64,000 nt of DNA from Actinoplanes regularis. GTDB taxonomy: Bacteria; Actinomycetota; Actinomycetes; Mycobacteriales; Micromonosporaceae. This document shows, one piece after another, positions 1-9,044 of this stretch. Under the pieces are notes generated by a model. The model had not been told where the DNA came from. It did no database searches and saw nothing but the letters and a program-made list of their open reading frames with translations. The stretch lies in the NCBI RefSeq assembly GCF_900188005.1, contig NZ_FZNR01000014.1:62001-126000 (forward strand), written 5' to 3'. Position 1 is the stretch's first letter. Every line of letters starts with the position of its first letter. A program made the translations under genes and the position numbers.

Positions 1-261
1 GCGCCCGTCGGTCGGGTCGGGCACGCGCCGGACCAGGCCGGACTTCTCCAACCGGCCGATCAGCTGGGTCATCCCCGGCTGCGAGGCCCGGGTCAGCCGG
101 GCCAGATCGGTCACCCGGCCCGGGCCGTCGTCGTCGAGCAGGCGCAGCACCGAGAGCGCGACCGAGCTCGGATTGTCCGGCCCCTCCAGCTCGCGCAGGA
201 AGCGCACGAGCTGCGAGAGCACCGGCAACAACTGCGAACCACGACTCTCGCCGCCACCCAT
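1..261 (-). CDS. MarR family transcriptional regulator (C-terminus cut by window edge)
   Basis: The 87 visible residues begin MGGGESRGSQLL and run through a winged-helix DNA-binding core: a helix ending in VTDLARLTRASQPGMTQLI, then RLEKSGLVRRVPDPTDGR, the recognition helix and start of the wing that characterise MarR proteins. The reading frame leaves the window at position 1, so the last wing strand and the C-terminal dimerisation helix are missing. The start ATG is at 259-261. The ligand and target are not visible. Nothing of the neighbouring operon can be seen on the left; the next gene (a histidine kinase) reads the same way but lies 186 bp downstream-to-upstream with its own end between. 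Confidence 0.85.
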   Translation of the reverse strand, partial: MGGGESRGSQLLPVLSQLVRFLRELEGPDNPSSVALSVLRLLDDDGPGRVTDLARLTRASQPGMTQLIGRLEKSGLVRRVPDPTDGR

Positions 262-446
262 CTAGCCAACCTCATCGTCGATCCGGTGTTGAACGTCCCA
301 GATCTTTTCGCATCGAAGCTTCGGGGATTCGAGGTCCCCTCGGCTCCCTCAGGTCCTCGACCGCCCAGCGCCTGCGGTTGACCGCTTCGGGCTCCGCGTC
401 CGGCACCCTGCACGTCAGCGCCCGGGGCGTTGCGGGCTGCCCTGGT

Positions 447-2159
447 TCAAGCGGTCGCCGCACCGTCCACCGAGTCCAGTGAATCCGCCGCTTGCGGGCT
501 CCGCTGGGCGCGGGGCAGGCGTAGCACGAACCGGCTGCCGTGTGGAACGACGTCCTCGTACCAGACCTGGCCCTGGTTCGCCTCGGCGAGCAGCTTGGAC
601 AGGTACAGCCCGAAACCGGCGCCGGTCCTCGCTCCACCGGACTGCTCGGCCTGGGTGAAACGGTCGAACAGGTGCGCGACGAAGTCCGGCGGCACCCCGT
701 TGCCTTCATCGCTGACGGCGAACAGGACCTCATTGCCCATGTCGTCCAGGGACGCCGACATGTGAATGCCGCCGGGGCTGTACTTGACCGCGTTCGTGAC
801 GAAGTTGGTCAGCACCTCGTGGGTGTGTACCGGGTCGGCCCACACGGCCGCGCCGGGTGGGCCATAACTGGCGCTGACCCGCTTACGGGCCTGTTTGGTC
901 AGGTTGTCGGTGACCCGGGTCAGCGCCTGCTGGACCGGCAGCGCGACGGGATGGGTATGGATCTGGCCCGGCTCGACGCGGCAGAGCACGAGCAGGTGCG
1001 CGGCCATGTCGAGCAACTGGGTGACCCGGTTGCCCAGGGCCTGGACGGCCGCGCGGCGTTCGTAGTCGGTGGTGGTGTCCCACTCGTGCGTCAGTTCCTC
1101 GGAGCAGGCCAGGATCACCGCCAGGGGCTGGTTGATCTCGTGGGTGAGGGTGGCGATGATGTCGCTCTTCCAGTTGCTGGCGGCCTCCAGTTCGAGATTG
1201 GCAACGGTGAGACGCTCGGCCCGGCGGCTCAGTTCGCGGTGTGCCCGGTCGAGATCCTGGTGGGCTGCCGCGAGACCCTGGTGGGCTGCCGAGAGCTGAC
1301 GGTAGAGGCTCGCGGTTTCGGCGAGCAGGGCCAGCAGCACCACCCCCGCGGAGATCAGCAGACCAACCCGTGCCGCATACCAGCCGAGCGTGTAGCGGTG
1401 CGGAGCGGCCAGATGAAGGATCGCGGTGGCCAGGGACGCGCTGATCGCCACCACCACCCACCGCTCCACCGGTGGCCGGCGGGGCAGATCCCTGCTCACC
1501 GCCAGCAGGCTGACAGCCGTGACCAGCACCGCCGTCCACCCTGCCCATTCACCGGCCGCGGTCAGCGTATCGCCCTGATAGAGCGGGGGCAGCCACTGCG
1601 CGGCACCGACGACGAGGATCGTCACCGCGACCACCAGGGCGAGCACCGCAGCGGCCGCGACCGCGGCATTGGCTCGCCGCCGAGTCCGGTCCTGTCCGCT
1701 CAACCGAGCCGGTAGCACCGGGACGACTCGCTGTTGCGCCGCCACCAGCATCGGAAACCCGAGCGCAAGTGCATAAAACAGCCAGGGTGCATAGATCTCG
1801 GCCGAGGTCGAGCTGGCACCCGAGCGCCGCATCCGGATGAAGGCGACGGCGTAAGGCGCCATCATCATGCTGGAGTAGAGGTAGGTCGATGACAGGGCCA
1901 GCGTCGCCAGCCGCCCACCGGCCAGGAACTGCTGCACCAGCAGATGCGCGGTCAGCAGATCGGCCGCCGCCATGAGGACGAAGAACACGATGATCAGGTT
2001 CGGGAGAACGGGCAGGCGGTGGTCGGCGACCGGCACAACGATCAGGGCGGCGGTGATCACCACGACCGCGTACACCCACAAACCCCGGCGTACCGGGGCC
2101 TCTTCCGGTCCGCCCGCCGCACTCCCCGGGCTCACGGCCATAGACCCCCAAACCGTCAC
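447..2159 (-). CDS. Membrane sensor histidine kinase with MASE4-like N-terminus
   Basis: The 570-residue protein has about eight membrane segments (residues 26-280) whose spacing and YLYSSMMMAPYAVAF stretch match the MASE4 membrane sensor domain. A short coiled coil (about 283-328, with AAHQ repeats) leads to a HisKA domain with the phospho-acceptor in TLTHEINQPLAV (His340), then a HATPase domain with the N box NFVTNAVKYS, G1 box SDEGNGVPP and G2 box GAGFGLYLSK. It is therefore a complete transmembrane kinase sensing something at or in the membrane. No response regulator gene is adjacent, so its partner is encoded elsewhere. The stimulus of MASE4 domains is not known. Confidence 0.88.
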   Translation of the reverse strand: MTVWGSMAVSPGSAAGGPEEAPVRRGLWVYAVVVITAALIVVPVADHRLPVLPNLIIVFFVLMAAADLLTAHLLVQQFLAGGRLATLALSSTYLYSSMMMAPYAVAFIRMRRSGASSTSAEIYAPWLFYALALGFPMLVAAQQRVVPVLPARLSGQDRTRRRANAAVAAAAVLALVVAVTILVVGAAQWLPPLYQGDTLTAAGEWAGWTAVLVTAVSLLAVSRDLPRRPPVERWVVVAISASLATAILHLAAPHRYTLGWYAARVGLLISAGVVLLALLAETASLYRQLSAAHQGLAAAHQDLDRAHRELSRRAERLTVANLELEAASNWKSDIIATLTHEINQPLAVILACSEELTHEWDTTTDYERRAAVQALGNRVTQLLDMAAHLLVLCRVEPGQIHTHPVALPVQQALTRVTDNLTKQARKRVSASYGPPGAAVWADPVHTHEVLTNFVTNAVKYSPGGIHMSASLDDMGNEVLFAVSDEGNGVPPDFVAHLFDRFTQAEQSGGARTGAGFGLYLSKLLAEANQGQVWYEDVVPHGSRFVLRLPRAQRSPQAADSLDSVDGAATA

Positions 2160-2244
2160 AGATTTACCTGGTCGAAGGCTACCTGGGATCGCCGCCGGAC
2201 TTACCGGAATTCGAGGACGGCCGGGCCCGCGTCTTCGCCGGTTC

Positions 2245-3597
2245 TCAATCCTGCAATTCGGCTATCCAGCGCAGGGCGCGCAGGCCCGGCAGGAAGCAGT
2301 ACTCGCCGCCGCGGGTGGCCACGAAACTGGGCAGGTTCCGCAGGCGGCGCCGGACGGGCTTCTCGGGGATGGTGACGCTGCCGGTTCCGTTGTGATGCCC
2401 GGCCACCGGGTCCTGCTCGCCGGGGTAGCCGATGAAGTTGCCGTCGTTCACCCACTCGGCCTTGATGAATTCGAACTGCCGCTCGAGGTGGGCTCCGATG
2501 AAGACTCCGACCAGGCCCCGGTCGGCGCCGTCGTCCTCCAGCACACCCTCCGGCAACGGCGGGCCGTAGGTGGTGCCGCGGCGGATGAGGCGGTGCATCC
2601 GCGCGTCGCCGATGATGGCGGCGTCACGGGGGTTGACCCGCCGGATGTGCGCCCCGGCGGGGCACCGAAGGCCCTGCTCGTCGTTCTCCCGGTACAGGAA
2701 GTCGTTGTTGCGGTGCGGATCGGCGGCCAGCTCCGGGTCGTCGTGTTCCGGGGTCAGCGTCAGCGGCGCCCCGCTGGGCCAGCGCCCGACCATCTTCGCG
2801 GCCAGGAGCGCCTCGTCCTCGGCACCGGAGGTGTTCGCGCGCAGGTACCGGCGCCAAGCCGCCGCCTTGGTGTGAATCTTGCGTACGGCGACATAGGTTC
2901 CGTTGCGCCCCAGGACATCGGGGCTGGGCATGGGCGGCAGGCCGCCGGTTTCGCAGGGGTAGCCGAGGATGAACTCGCCGGCTTTGATGGGCGCTTCCCG
3001 TGGGTTGGAGCCGGGCAGCCCCAGGCCCTCGATGTTCGGGTGGCTGATGCCGTCACGGAAACCGAAGGTGGTACGCCCGGTCGGGAGTTGGCGCACCTCC
3101 TGCTGCCAGATCAGCTCCACGCCGGGGGTTTCGTGGAAAGCGACGCGGGCCCGCTCCAGGGCCTTGGCCAGCCGGGCCGCATCGGTAGAGAGCGCGCTCA
3201 CCGCGATGTGCACCTCGCCCGTTCCGAACGGTGGCTCCCAGTTGGCCGGGGCGCTCTCGCCCACGTCTCCGATCTGGTCCGCGCGCGCGGCCATACCCTC
3301 GCGAAACGGCCGGGAAAAGCTGTCCAGCGACTCCTGGGGCACCCCGAGGGCCCGCAGTCCCTGATAGGTGAAGGCCACCGCCACCCAGGCGTCCCGGCTC
3401 GGGTCCGGGCCGGCAAGGCCACCCCCGATGGTCGGGATCAGCCGTCGCAGCAGGGCACGCCCGGCGTGGCGGTCATCGACGCGCAGGAAGTTGAACTCCC
3501 CCTCGTACGGCACGGGCCGTGGACGCAACGCCCCACTCTGGATGTCGTCGATCTCGATGCCCACGCCGGCTCCGCTCAGGCCTGTCGCCGCTGTCAT
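2245..3597 (-). CDS. Dyp-type haem peroxidase
   Basis: A 450-residue dye-decolourising peroxidase, which uses haem and hydrogen peroxide to oxidise bulky substrates. The family signature GXXDG is present as GFRDG (residues 179-183), supplying the catalytic Asp182. The proximal haem ligand is probably His317 in CPAGAHIRRVNPR, and a conserved Arg follows in DARMHRLIRRG. There is no Tat or Sec signal peptide, so it is probably cytoplasmic. At 450 residues it belongs to the longer DyP classes rather than the compact ones. It lies 30 bp downstream of a small barrel protein gene in the same direction, and both face a catalase-like gene, suggesting a peroxide-linked function. Confidence 0.92.
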   Translation of the reverse strand: MTAATGLSGAGVGIEIDDIQSGALRPRPVPYEGEFNFLRVDDRHAGRALLRRLIPTIGGGLAGPDPSRDAWVAVAFTYQGLRALGVPQESLDSFSRPFREGMAARADQIGDVGESAPANWEPPFGTGEVHIAVSALSTDAARLAKALERARVAFHETPGVELIWQQEVRQLPTGRTTFGFRDGISHPNIEGLGLPGSNPREAPIKAGEFILGYPCETGGLPPMPSPDVLGRNGTYVAVRKIHTKAAAWRRYLRANTSGAEDEALLAAKMVGRWPSGAPLTLTPEHDDPELAADPHRNNDFLYRENDEQGLRCPAGAHIRRVNPRDAAIIGDARMHRLIRRGTTYGPPLPEGVLEDDGADRGLVGVFIGAHLERQFEFIKAEWVNDGNFIGYPGEQDPVAGHHNGTGSVTIPEKPVRRRLRNLPSFVATRGGEYCFLPGLRALRWIAELQD

Positions 3598-3627
3598 GAT
3601 CGCCCGCGCCTCCGCATCGAGCCGCCC

Positions 3628-4203
3628 CTAGGCTTGCGCTTCCTTCATCAGCTTTTGGAACGCCGGCGTGGCTTTCAGCGCCGCGTTGGCCGGATTGTCC
3701 AGCGCCTCCCGGAATTCGGGGGTGTCCAGCACCTCCTGGAACGCCTCGTTCACGCGCTGGTCCTTCCAGATCTGCTGAACGGTCAGATCGGGATAGGAGC
3801 TGACGAACACCCCCGCGGGTGCCTGGCGCTCCAGGAACCAGTCCTTGATTCCCGGATCAGCGATGCCGGGGAACCCCTCGCAGTGCCGGAAGACCATGTC
3901 GAAGCGCTCCCCGACCACGGTCTTGCCGAAGTCGTCGATGTACGTGTCCCAGGTGCCGTCGAAGACGCTGGCGAACATGAATCGGGTGTCGTTGTCGAAC
4001 ATCACGTGGCGTGCGTCGTGCAGCGTGCCGATCTCGCGCAGCGCCGCACGGGCGCTCATGTCGGCCGCCCCGGCGGTGAGCTCGGCGAGAACCTCGCGCA
4101 GCGCCTCCGCATGGCCCGCCTTGATCTTGGCGAAAACAGTGAACTCGGTGCACACCCCATCCTTCGCGCCCTTGCGCTCGAGCTGAGCTGACGTTGCGGC
4201 CAT
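3628..4203 (-). CDS. Dimeric alpha/beta-barrel-like protein of unknown function, DyP partner
   Basis: This 191-residue protein starts at the ATG in MAATSAQLERKG (4201-4203); longer upstream frames run into the divergent promoter region and have no support. The segment TEFTVFAKIKAGHAEALREVLAEL looks like the first strand and helix of an ABM/ferredoxin-like barrel, followed by a second similar unit around HVMFDNDTRFMFASVFDG. No signal peptide or membrane segment is visible. It precedes the Dyp peroxidase gene by 30 bp and is divergent from the catalase-like gene, so it may act in the same haem-oxidant process. I do not recognise a described function. Confidence 0.7.
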   Translation of the reverse strand: MAATSAQLERKGAKDGVCTEFTVFAKIKAGHAEALREVLAELTAGAADMSARAALREIGTLHDARHVMFDNDTRFMFASVFDGTWDTYIDDFGKTVVGERFDMVFRHCEGFPGIADPGIKDWFLERQAPAGVFVSSYPDLTVQQIWKDQRVNEAFQEVLDTPEFREALDNPANAALKATPAFQKLMKEAQA

Positions 4204-4476
4204 GGTGAGTCTCCTGCCACGAATTCGCCCGGGGGCCGCCCGGCCCCAGGGATGAGGTGCCATCGCCCTCGTCACCGATTCTGGCCGCCTTCCCGACGCT
4301 GAACCGCGGATTGAGGAAAGACGGACCAAGAACAAGGCCGCAGGCCACCGGCCGCCCGGCCGCGGACGACGCGACCTGTCGCAATCCAGGGATCCGCTGC
4401 ATCGGGCCGGGTTAGAGTCTCATGACAAAATCACCTTATAGCCCTGATATCGGACACACTCGGAAGCCGGTCGAGC

Positions 4477-5598
4477 ATGGCTCCAAAATTTGTTCCCTAC
4501 ACCCCGGATGTCGAGGTCATCGATTCCCACTTCGACAAGCACGCCCAGACGGTGATCGGGAAGACCCAGCGGTTCATCACCGGGTCGGTCGAGTCCGAGG
4601 GCACCGGGCAGGCGGTGCGTGACGCACACGCCAAGGGATACGGACTCGTCCGGGGTGAGGTCGAGATCCTCGACCGGTTGCCCGCCGAGTACGCGCAGGG
4701 CATCTACGCCACGCCCGGCCGGCATGACGCGCTCCTCCGCTTCTCCAACGGCTCGCCGCATGCCGGCGCTGACGCGCGACTCGGCAAGGCGACCGGGCTG
4801 GCGCTGAAGATCTTTGACATCGACGGGCAGACGCTGCTGGAGGACGAGCCCGACAGCCGCACCTTCGACTACACCAACATCAACGCCCCGGTCTTCTTCT
4901 GCAACACCGTCGAGCACTACCTGTTCATCCAGGAACTCTTCCTCGCGGCGCCGGAATACTTCGCCCAGGGCCGTCCCGGGCGGCACCGGTTCTACCGGGA
5001 TTTCATCACCGGTAAGGGGACGCTGGGCGAGGACGAGTGGGCGTGGGACGAGTTCCTGGCCTTCCTCGTCGTCTCGCAGCGGCCCCTGGTCAACCTCCTG
5101 CTGTCGACGTACTGGTCGATGGGCGCGGTCCGGCACGGTGACTACATCGCCAAGGTCCGCTTCGCCCCCGACCCGACCTGCGCCCAAGCAGTGGTCCAGC
5201 GGACCATCGACCCGTCGTCCGCTGAGGACGTGTTCCGGCCCGCCCTGGTGGCCGAGCTCCGCGACCGGCCGTACACATTCGACATCCAGGTCCAACTCTG
5301 CGCCGACCTGGCTCGGATGCCCGTCGAGGACCTCACCGTCGAGTGGCCGGAGAAGCTCTCGCCGTTCGTCACGGTAGCCAAGCTGCGCCTGCCGCAGCAG
5401 GACATCTCGAGCGGCGACAACCTCAAGAAAATGGACGCACTCTCCTTCACTCCGTGGCGGGTCACGGCCGCACACGCGCCCCTGGGCGAGCTGATGCGCA
5501 CCCGCAAGGAGGTCTACCGCCAGTCCTCCATCCTGCGCCACACGCTCAACAACCAGGAACGCCGCGAACCACGCAGCGCGGCCGAAGTGCTGCCGTAG
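4477..5598 (+). CDS. Short haem catalase-family protein
   Basis: The 373-residue product shows the catalase core: the distal His in DAHAKGYG (His51, matching the usual VHAKG motif), RFSNGSPHAGADARLGKATG resembling the haem-binding VRFS...RGFA segment, and the Asn of NAPVFF (Asn136). STYWSMGAVRHGDY probably holds the proximal Tyr. It lacks the long N-terminal arm and C-terminal flavodoxin-like domain of full catalases, as in SrpA-like short catalases that may act as peroxygenases rather than true catalases. GGAAG lies about ten bases before the ATG. It is divergent from the DyP operon, with 273 bp shared between them. Confidence 0.85.
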   Translation: MAPKFVPYTPDVEVIDSHFDKHAQTVIGKTQRFITGSVESEGTGQAVRDAHAKGYGLVRGEVEILDRLPAEYAQGIYATPGRHDALLRFSNGSPHAGADARLGKATGLALKIFDIDGQTLLEDEPDSRTFDYTNINAPVFFCNTVEHYLFIQELFLAAPEYFAQGRPGRHRFYRDFITGKGTLGEDEWAWDEFLAFLVVSQRPLVNLLLSTYWSMGAVRHGDYIAKVRFAPDPTCAQAVVQRTIDPSSAEDVFRPALVAELRDRPYTFDIQVQLCADLARMPVEDLTVEWPEKLSPFVTVAKLRLPQQDISSGDNLKKMDALSFTPWRVTAAHAPLGELMRTRKEVYRQSSILRHTLNNQERREPRSAAEVLP

Positions 5599-5719
5599 CG
5601 AAGCGCTGCCGCCGAGGGCGCCGCGCGCCTCTCCAGGTCCGGCACGATCACGCTGGGTAGCTCGGGAGAGCACTGCGGAGTCCCTGAGTCCCGGACTGTC
5701 CGGTGCCAGGTGGCGTTGA

Positions 5720-7348
5720 TCAGCGCGCGGTGCGCTGTGGTTCGACGGCCGGGCTGGTGACCGGCAGGGTGACGATGAAGGTCGCCCCTTGGGGTTGGTT
5801 TGGCCGGTAGCCGATCCGCAGGCCGCTGGCGGTGGCGAGTCGGTGGGCGAGGTACAGGCCGAGTCCGGTGCCGGGTTTGGTGGTGGCCACGCCGGTGTCG
5901 GCGCGGGCGAAGCGGTCGAACAGTCGGTCGACGAACTGCGGTGGGACGCCTTCGCCATGGTCGCTGACCTCGATGTTCAGGTTCCCGTCCTCGGGAGTGA
6001 CGGTGATGTCGATCGGGGGGCTGCCGTATTTGACGGCGTTGCCGATCAGGTTGCCGAGGATCAGCTGGAGGAAGGCGGGGTCGGCGTAGGCGGTGGCTTC
6101 GTCGTCGGGCGTGGTGACGGTGATGGCATGACCGGGATCGAGGCCGAGGCCCTCGACTGCTTGCCGGATGACCCGGCTGATGTTCAGCGGCCGCGGATGC
6201 GCGGTGATGGCGCCCGCGTCGAGCCGGGACAGGGTGAGGATCTCCTCGACGATGTGGTCGGCGCGGTGCCCGCCGGTGGTGATGCGCCGGATGTATCGGT
6301 GTTTCTCTTCGTCGTCCAGATCGGTCCATTCGTCGAGCAGGATGTGGCCGTAGGAGACGATGGAACTCAGTGGCTGGCGCACATCGTGGCTGAGCATGGT
6401 GATGAAGTCGCCCAACTGCGTGTTCGCCCGATGCAGGTCCTGGCGGCTGCGTCGCGTACGAGCGACCGCGACGACCAGTAGCAACCCGGTGGTGACGGCG
6501 ACGGCCAGGGCCACGCGGCCACCGAGTTCGGTGTCGGCCATCGGCGCGAACCAATGGTCTTCGGTGGTGGCCGCTTTCAGCTGCCACGGGGTGCCGGCGA
6601 CGTCCACCGTGACGTATCGCCACCACTGGTCGTCCTGCCGTAAACGGCCTTGTTGATGCCCTCGCTGTGCTGCGGCCAGCTCTGCGTCGAGCAGGGTCGA
6701 CTCAGACCCGCCGGCGCCGTTCTCGTTGGAGGCGACGACCGTGCCGGCGTCGTCGACCAGGTCGAGGCGCACCTCTGAGCGGGGGATCGCGGTGGCCAGG
6801 AACGCCGACAGCGGACTCTTGACGATCTCGATCGATCCGGCGAGCACCCGTCGACCGGTTGTGGTGTCAAAGGGCACTGCGAGGTTCACCACGGGCGGAC
6901 GTTCCGAAGTGAATATGATGGCTGAGGACACGGCTGGCCGGCCCTGGTGTACCGCGACGGCCAGATGCGGGTACAGCCCGGTCAGATCCTGGCCGAGAGG
7001 TATTTTGCCGGTGGGGTCCACAAGCAGCACCCGTCCCCGGGCGTCGAACAGGACAGCGGTCGAAAGGCGCAACCCTTCGACCGCTCGATGGAAGTCGCGT
7101 TCCGCGACGACGGGGTCGCTGAGGAACGTCTCCGCCTGCTGGCGCTGCCGGTCGATCAGATCATCGACGAAGGCGGTGACGAAGTCCGCCACAAGCTCGA
7201 CTCGATCGTGAAACCGCGTCACCAACGCGTCACGGCTGGCGCGTTCGAGCGCGGCGACAGTGCCCACTGCGGCGACGGTCAGAACCAGCCACACGACCAG
7301 CGGCAGCGCGGCGTAACGCCATCGGTTGAGAAGCCGCGAAAACCGCAT
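5720..7348 (-). CDS. Sensor histidine kinase with extracytoplasmic Cache-type domain
   Basis: From the ATG at 7348 (MRFSRLLNRW) the protein has 542 residues: a membrane segment at 13-34, an external region at about 40-270 with the layout of a double Cache sensor, a second membrane segment at 277-297, HisKA with MLSHDVRQPLSS (His321), and a HATPase domain with GNLIGNAVKYG, SDHGEGVPPQF and GTGLGLYLAHRL. A start eight codons upstream is possible but places the ATG inside an inverted repeat. No response regulator is next to it. The 3' gene-free stretch (5599-5719) holds nothing I can recognise. The signal is probably a small extracellular molecule. Confidence 0.87.
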   Translation of the reverse strand: MRFSRLLNRWRYAALPLVVWLVLTVAAVGTVAALERASRDALVTRFHDRVELVADFVTAFVDDLIDRQRQQAETFLSDPVVAERDFHRAVEGLRLSTAVLFDARGRVLLVDPTGKIPLGQDLTGLYPHLAVAVHQGRPAVSSAIIFTSERPPVVNLAVPFDTTTGRRVLAGSIEIVKSPLSAFLATAIPRSEVRLDLVDDAGTVVASNENGAGGSESTLLDAELAAAQRGHQQGRLRQDDQWWRYVTVDVAGTPWQLKAATTEDHWFAPMADTELGGRVALAVAVTTGLLLVVAVARTRRSRQDLHRANTQLGDFITMLSHDVRQPLSSIVSYGHILLDEWTDLDDEEKHRYIRRITTGGHRADHIVEEILTLSRLDAGAITAHPRPLNISRVIRQAVEGLGLDPGHAITVTTPDDEATAYADPAFLQLILGNLIGNAVKYGSPPIDITVTPEDGNLNIEVSDHGEGVPPQFVDRLFDRFARADTGVATTKPGTGLGLYLAHRLATASGLRIGYRPNQPQGATFIVTLPVTSPAVEPQRTAR

Positions 7349-7351
7349 ATA

Positions 7352-7402
7352 GGGTAGAATACCCACACACACCCGATGAACGGGGGGGAAAGACTCGTCT
7401 TT
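7352..7402. promoter_or_regulatory. Two inverted repeats upstream of the Cache kinase gene
   Basis: Just before the kinase start lies GGGTAGAATACCC (7352-7364; arms GGGTA/TACCC). About 24 bp further upstream is AAAGACTCGTCTTT (7389-7402; arms AAAGAC/GTCTTT). Their position directly in front of a gene makes them operator candidates, or parts of a leader RNA. No regulator gene is adjacent. Confidence 0.4.
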
Positions 7403-7414
7403 AGGTTGGCCCGC

Positions 7415-7474
7415 CGGCAGCAGCCCCGTTCGAGTACAGAGCGGGCGCCGTTGAACGGGGTCGGCCCGCTGCCG
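7415..7474 (-). other. Long two-part hairpin between DUF7002 gene and kinase gene
   Basis: Two nested perfect stems are present: an outer CGGCAGC/GCTGCCG (7415-7421 with 7468-7474) and an inner CCCCGTTC/GAACGGGG (7424-7431 with 7453-7460), enclosing 21 nt. It starts 19 bp past the stop codon of the DUF7002 gene, so it may be its terminator, but no T-tract follows; it could also be part of the kinase leader. Confidence 0.5.
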
Positions 7475-7493
7475 CGAGCACCTTTGCTGGTCG

Positions 7494-8126
7494 TCAGTCG
7501 ATGTCGCCTTCGATCCTGTCGATCAGGTCGAGGATGTCCGGGACGGCATCCAGGACGGTGACCTCGACCAATGCGCCGTCGCGGCCATGCCGGCGGCGGT
7601 ACTCGCCGTACGGGTAGTCGGCGATCGGCAGCCAGGATCGGTGCCCGCGTACGGGATGATTCTTCTGCGTCACCGCTCCGGAGTTGAGCCGGCAGAGTTC
7701 GATGCGTGGGCCGTGCCGCTCGACGAGGGCGCGGGTGTCGACGTGCAGGACGACCTGATCCTCGCTGCGGTACTCCTTCGCTTGACGCAGCCGCTCCAGT
7801 CGCTCAGTGCTGGCCCAGAAGAAGACCCGGGAGTTGATGGCGTCGAGGTAGTCGGCGAGCGAGGAGTCTGGATCGATCTTCTCCGCAATGAACTTCATCG
7901 GCTTCTGATCGCGGATCACGGCCGGCGGCAGGCCGGGCGCGCGCAACACGGTGGACTGCCGGCGGGGTGAACTCAGGAGCCTGTCACGCTCGGCGGCGTC
8001 GAGGCCGAACAGGTCGATCAGCCGGCGGGTGGACTGCAGACCGTGCCGTTTCACCGACGGCCACGCGGCCGCCGACATCGTGTGAAAGACCCGGGGGTGG
8101 CGCTCGATCAGTTCCTCGACGTCCAT
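7494..8126 (-). CDS. DUF7002 family protein
   Basis: The likely start is the ATG at 8126 (MDVEELIERHPRVFH), giving 210 residues. FHTMSAAAWPSVKRHGLQSTRRLIDLF closely follows the pattern I associate with DUF7002 proteins (Phe-His-x-x...Trp-Pro-Ser-Ile-x-x-His-Gly-Leu-x-Ser-Thr). Later RVFFWASTERLERL and VVLHVDTRALVERHG also fit that family, whose fold resembles ADP-ribosyltransferase/PARP-like toxin folds only distantly, so I assign no reaction. No signal peptide or membrane segment is visible. A second ATG three codons upstream is equally possible. It is transcribed away from the next gene with 129 bp between. Confidence 0.72.
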   Translation of the reverse strand: MDVEELIERHPRVFHTMSAAAWPSVKRHGLQSTRRLIDLFGLDAAERDRLLSSPRRQSTVLRAPGLPPAVIRDQKPMKFIAEKIDPDSSLADYLDAINSRVFFWASTERLERLRQAKEYRSEDQVVLHVDTRALVERHGPRIELCRLNSGAVTQKNHPVRGHRSWLPIADYPYGEYRRRHGRDGALVEVTVLDAVPDILDLIDRIEGDID

Positions 8127-8255
8127 GCCGCACATGATGCCGGACGTCCGCGCCCGCGAGTCATCGGAGATTCGGTGGCATGCCCGTGCCCCCACAGTGA
8201 GCGGATCGCGGCCGATTGAGCGCGTCGAAACCTCCGCTGCGCGACAATCGCGGCT

Positions 8256-8978
8256 GTGTCGGATCGCGCGGTCATCCAGAAGATCATCACAGGCACCGCC
8301 CGGTCCGTCCTGCGGCCGCTTGGCCTTTCACAGAAAGGGCGAAGCCGGATCTGGTACGACGACCGAGGGTGGTCGTTGACCGTGGTCGAGTTCCAACCCG
8401 GGAGTAGTCCGGGCACCTACTTGAACGTGGGCGCCATGTGGCTCTGGGCAGACCGCGCCTTCTGGGCCTTCGACTACGGCGGCCGGACCTCCTGGCGCAA
8501 CGACGTCACGTTCACCTGGCGGCCGCTTGATGGCGAGGCCGGATGGCAGCAGCGCGTCGGATTCCTCAATGCCGATCAGTTCAGTCGGGAGATGGCTCTC
8601 GTCGCCAGGGTCGCAGCACTCCAGGTCCAAAAGCTCAGGCAGCAATTTCCCGATGCCGCCGCAGTCTGCGACGAGCTGACCAACTCATCGGCTCAAATGG
8701 GCGAGTCGCCCCTGTGGCATGCCTTCCACGGCGGTGCCGCAGCCGCACTCAGCGGAGACCTGCCGGCAGCCAAGCAGAATCTTGAGACCGTCGCATCAGC
8801 CGATCTGCATTTCGAGTGGCAGCATGAGCTGGCCGCGCAAGCCGTAGGGCTTCTGCAGCTGATGCACGATCCCGCCGCCCTGCGGACCCGCGTCGCCGAG
8901 ACGATCGCATGCAGTCGGCGCCTGCTGGGACTACCGGCGGTGACAGCCGGCTCCGAGGCAGACGACTCGGCCAGGTGA
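8256..8978 (+). CDS. Hypothetical protein, DUF4304-like N-terminus
   Basis: The 240-residue protein starts with GTG (MSDRAVIQKIITGTARSVL). The N-terminal part, with LRPLGLSQKGRSRIWYDDRGWSL followed by a strand-rich region, resembles DUF4304-type proteins, in which a Lys-Gly-Phe-like turn precedes a Trp/Tyr-rich sheet. The C-terminal third is helical (DLPAAKQNLETVASADLHFEWQHELAAQAVGLL). No catalytic motif is apparent. GACAAT lies seven bases before the GTG, which would fit a leaderless transcript, although no clear -35 pairs with it. The neighbours give no functional hint. Confidence 0.6.
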   Translation: MSDRAVIQKIITGTARSVLRPLGLSQKGRSRIWYDDRGWSLTVVEFQPGSSPGTYLNVGAMWLWADRAFWAFDYGGRTSWRNDVTFTWRPLDGEAGWQQRVGFLNADQFSREMALVARVAALQVQKLRQQFPDAAAVCDELTNSSAQMGESPLWHAFHGGAAAALSGDLPAAKQNLETVASADLHFEWQHELAAQAVGLLQLMHDPAALRTRVAETIACSRRLLGLPAVTAGSEADDSAR

Positions 8979-9044
8979 CGTCGACCTGTCTGCCGAACGG
9001 CTCCGACGACGCGGCGCCGATCAGAAAATCCACACCCCCTGCGA

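Noticed and set aside
1972..4191. Long open frame on the plus strand opposite the DyP genes
   Set aside because: It is the antisense of a clear DyP peroxidase and barrel protein; its composition is that of a GC-rich shadow frame and it has no domain or ribosome-binding site.
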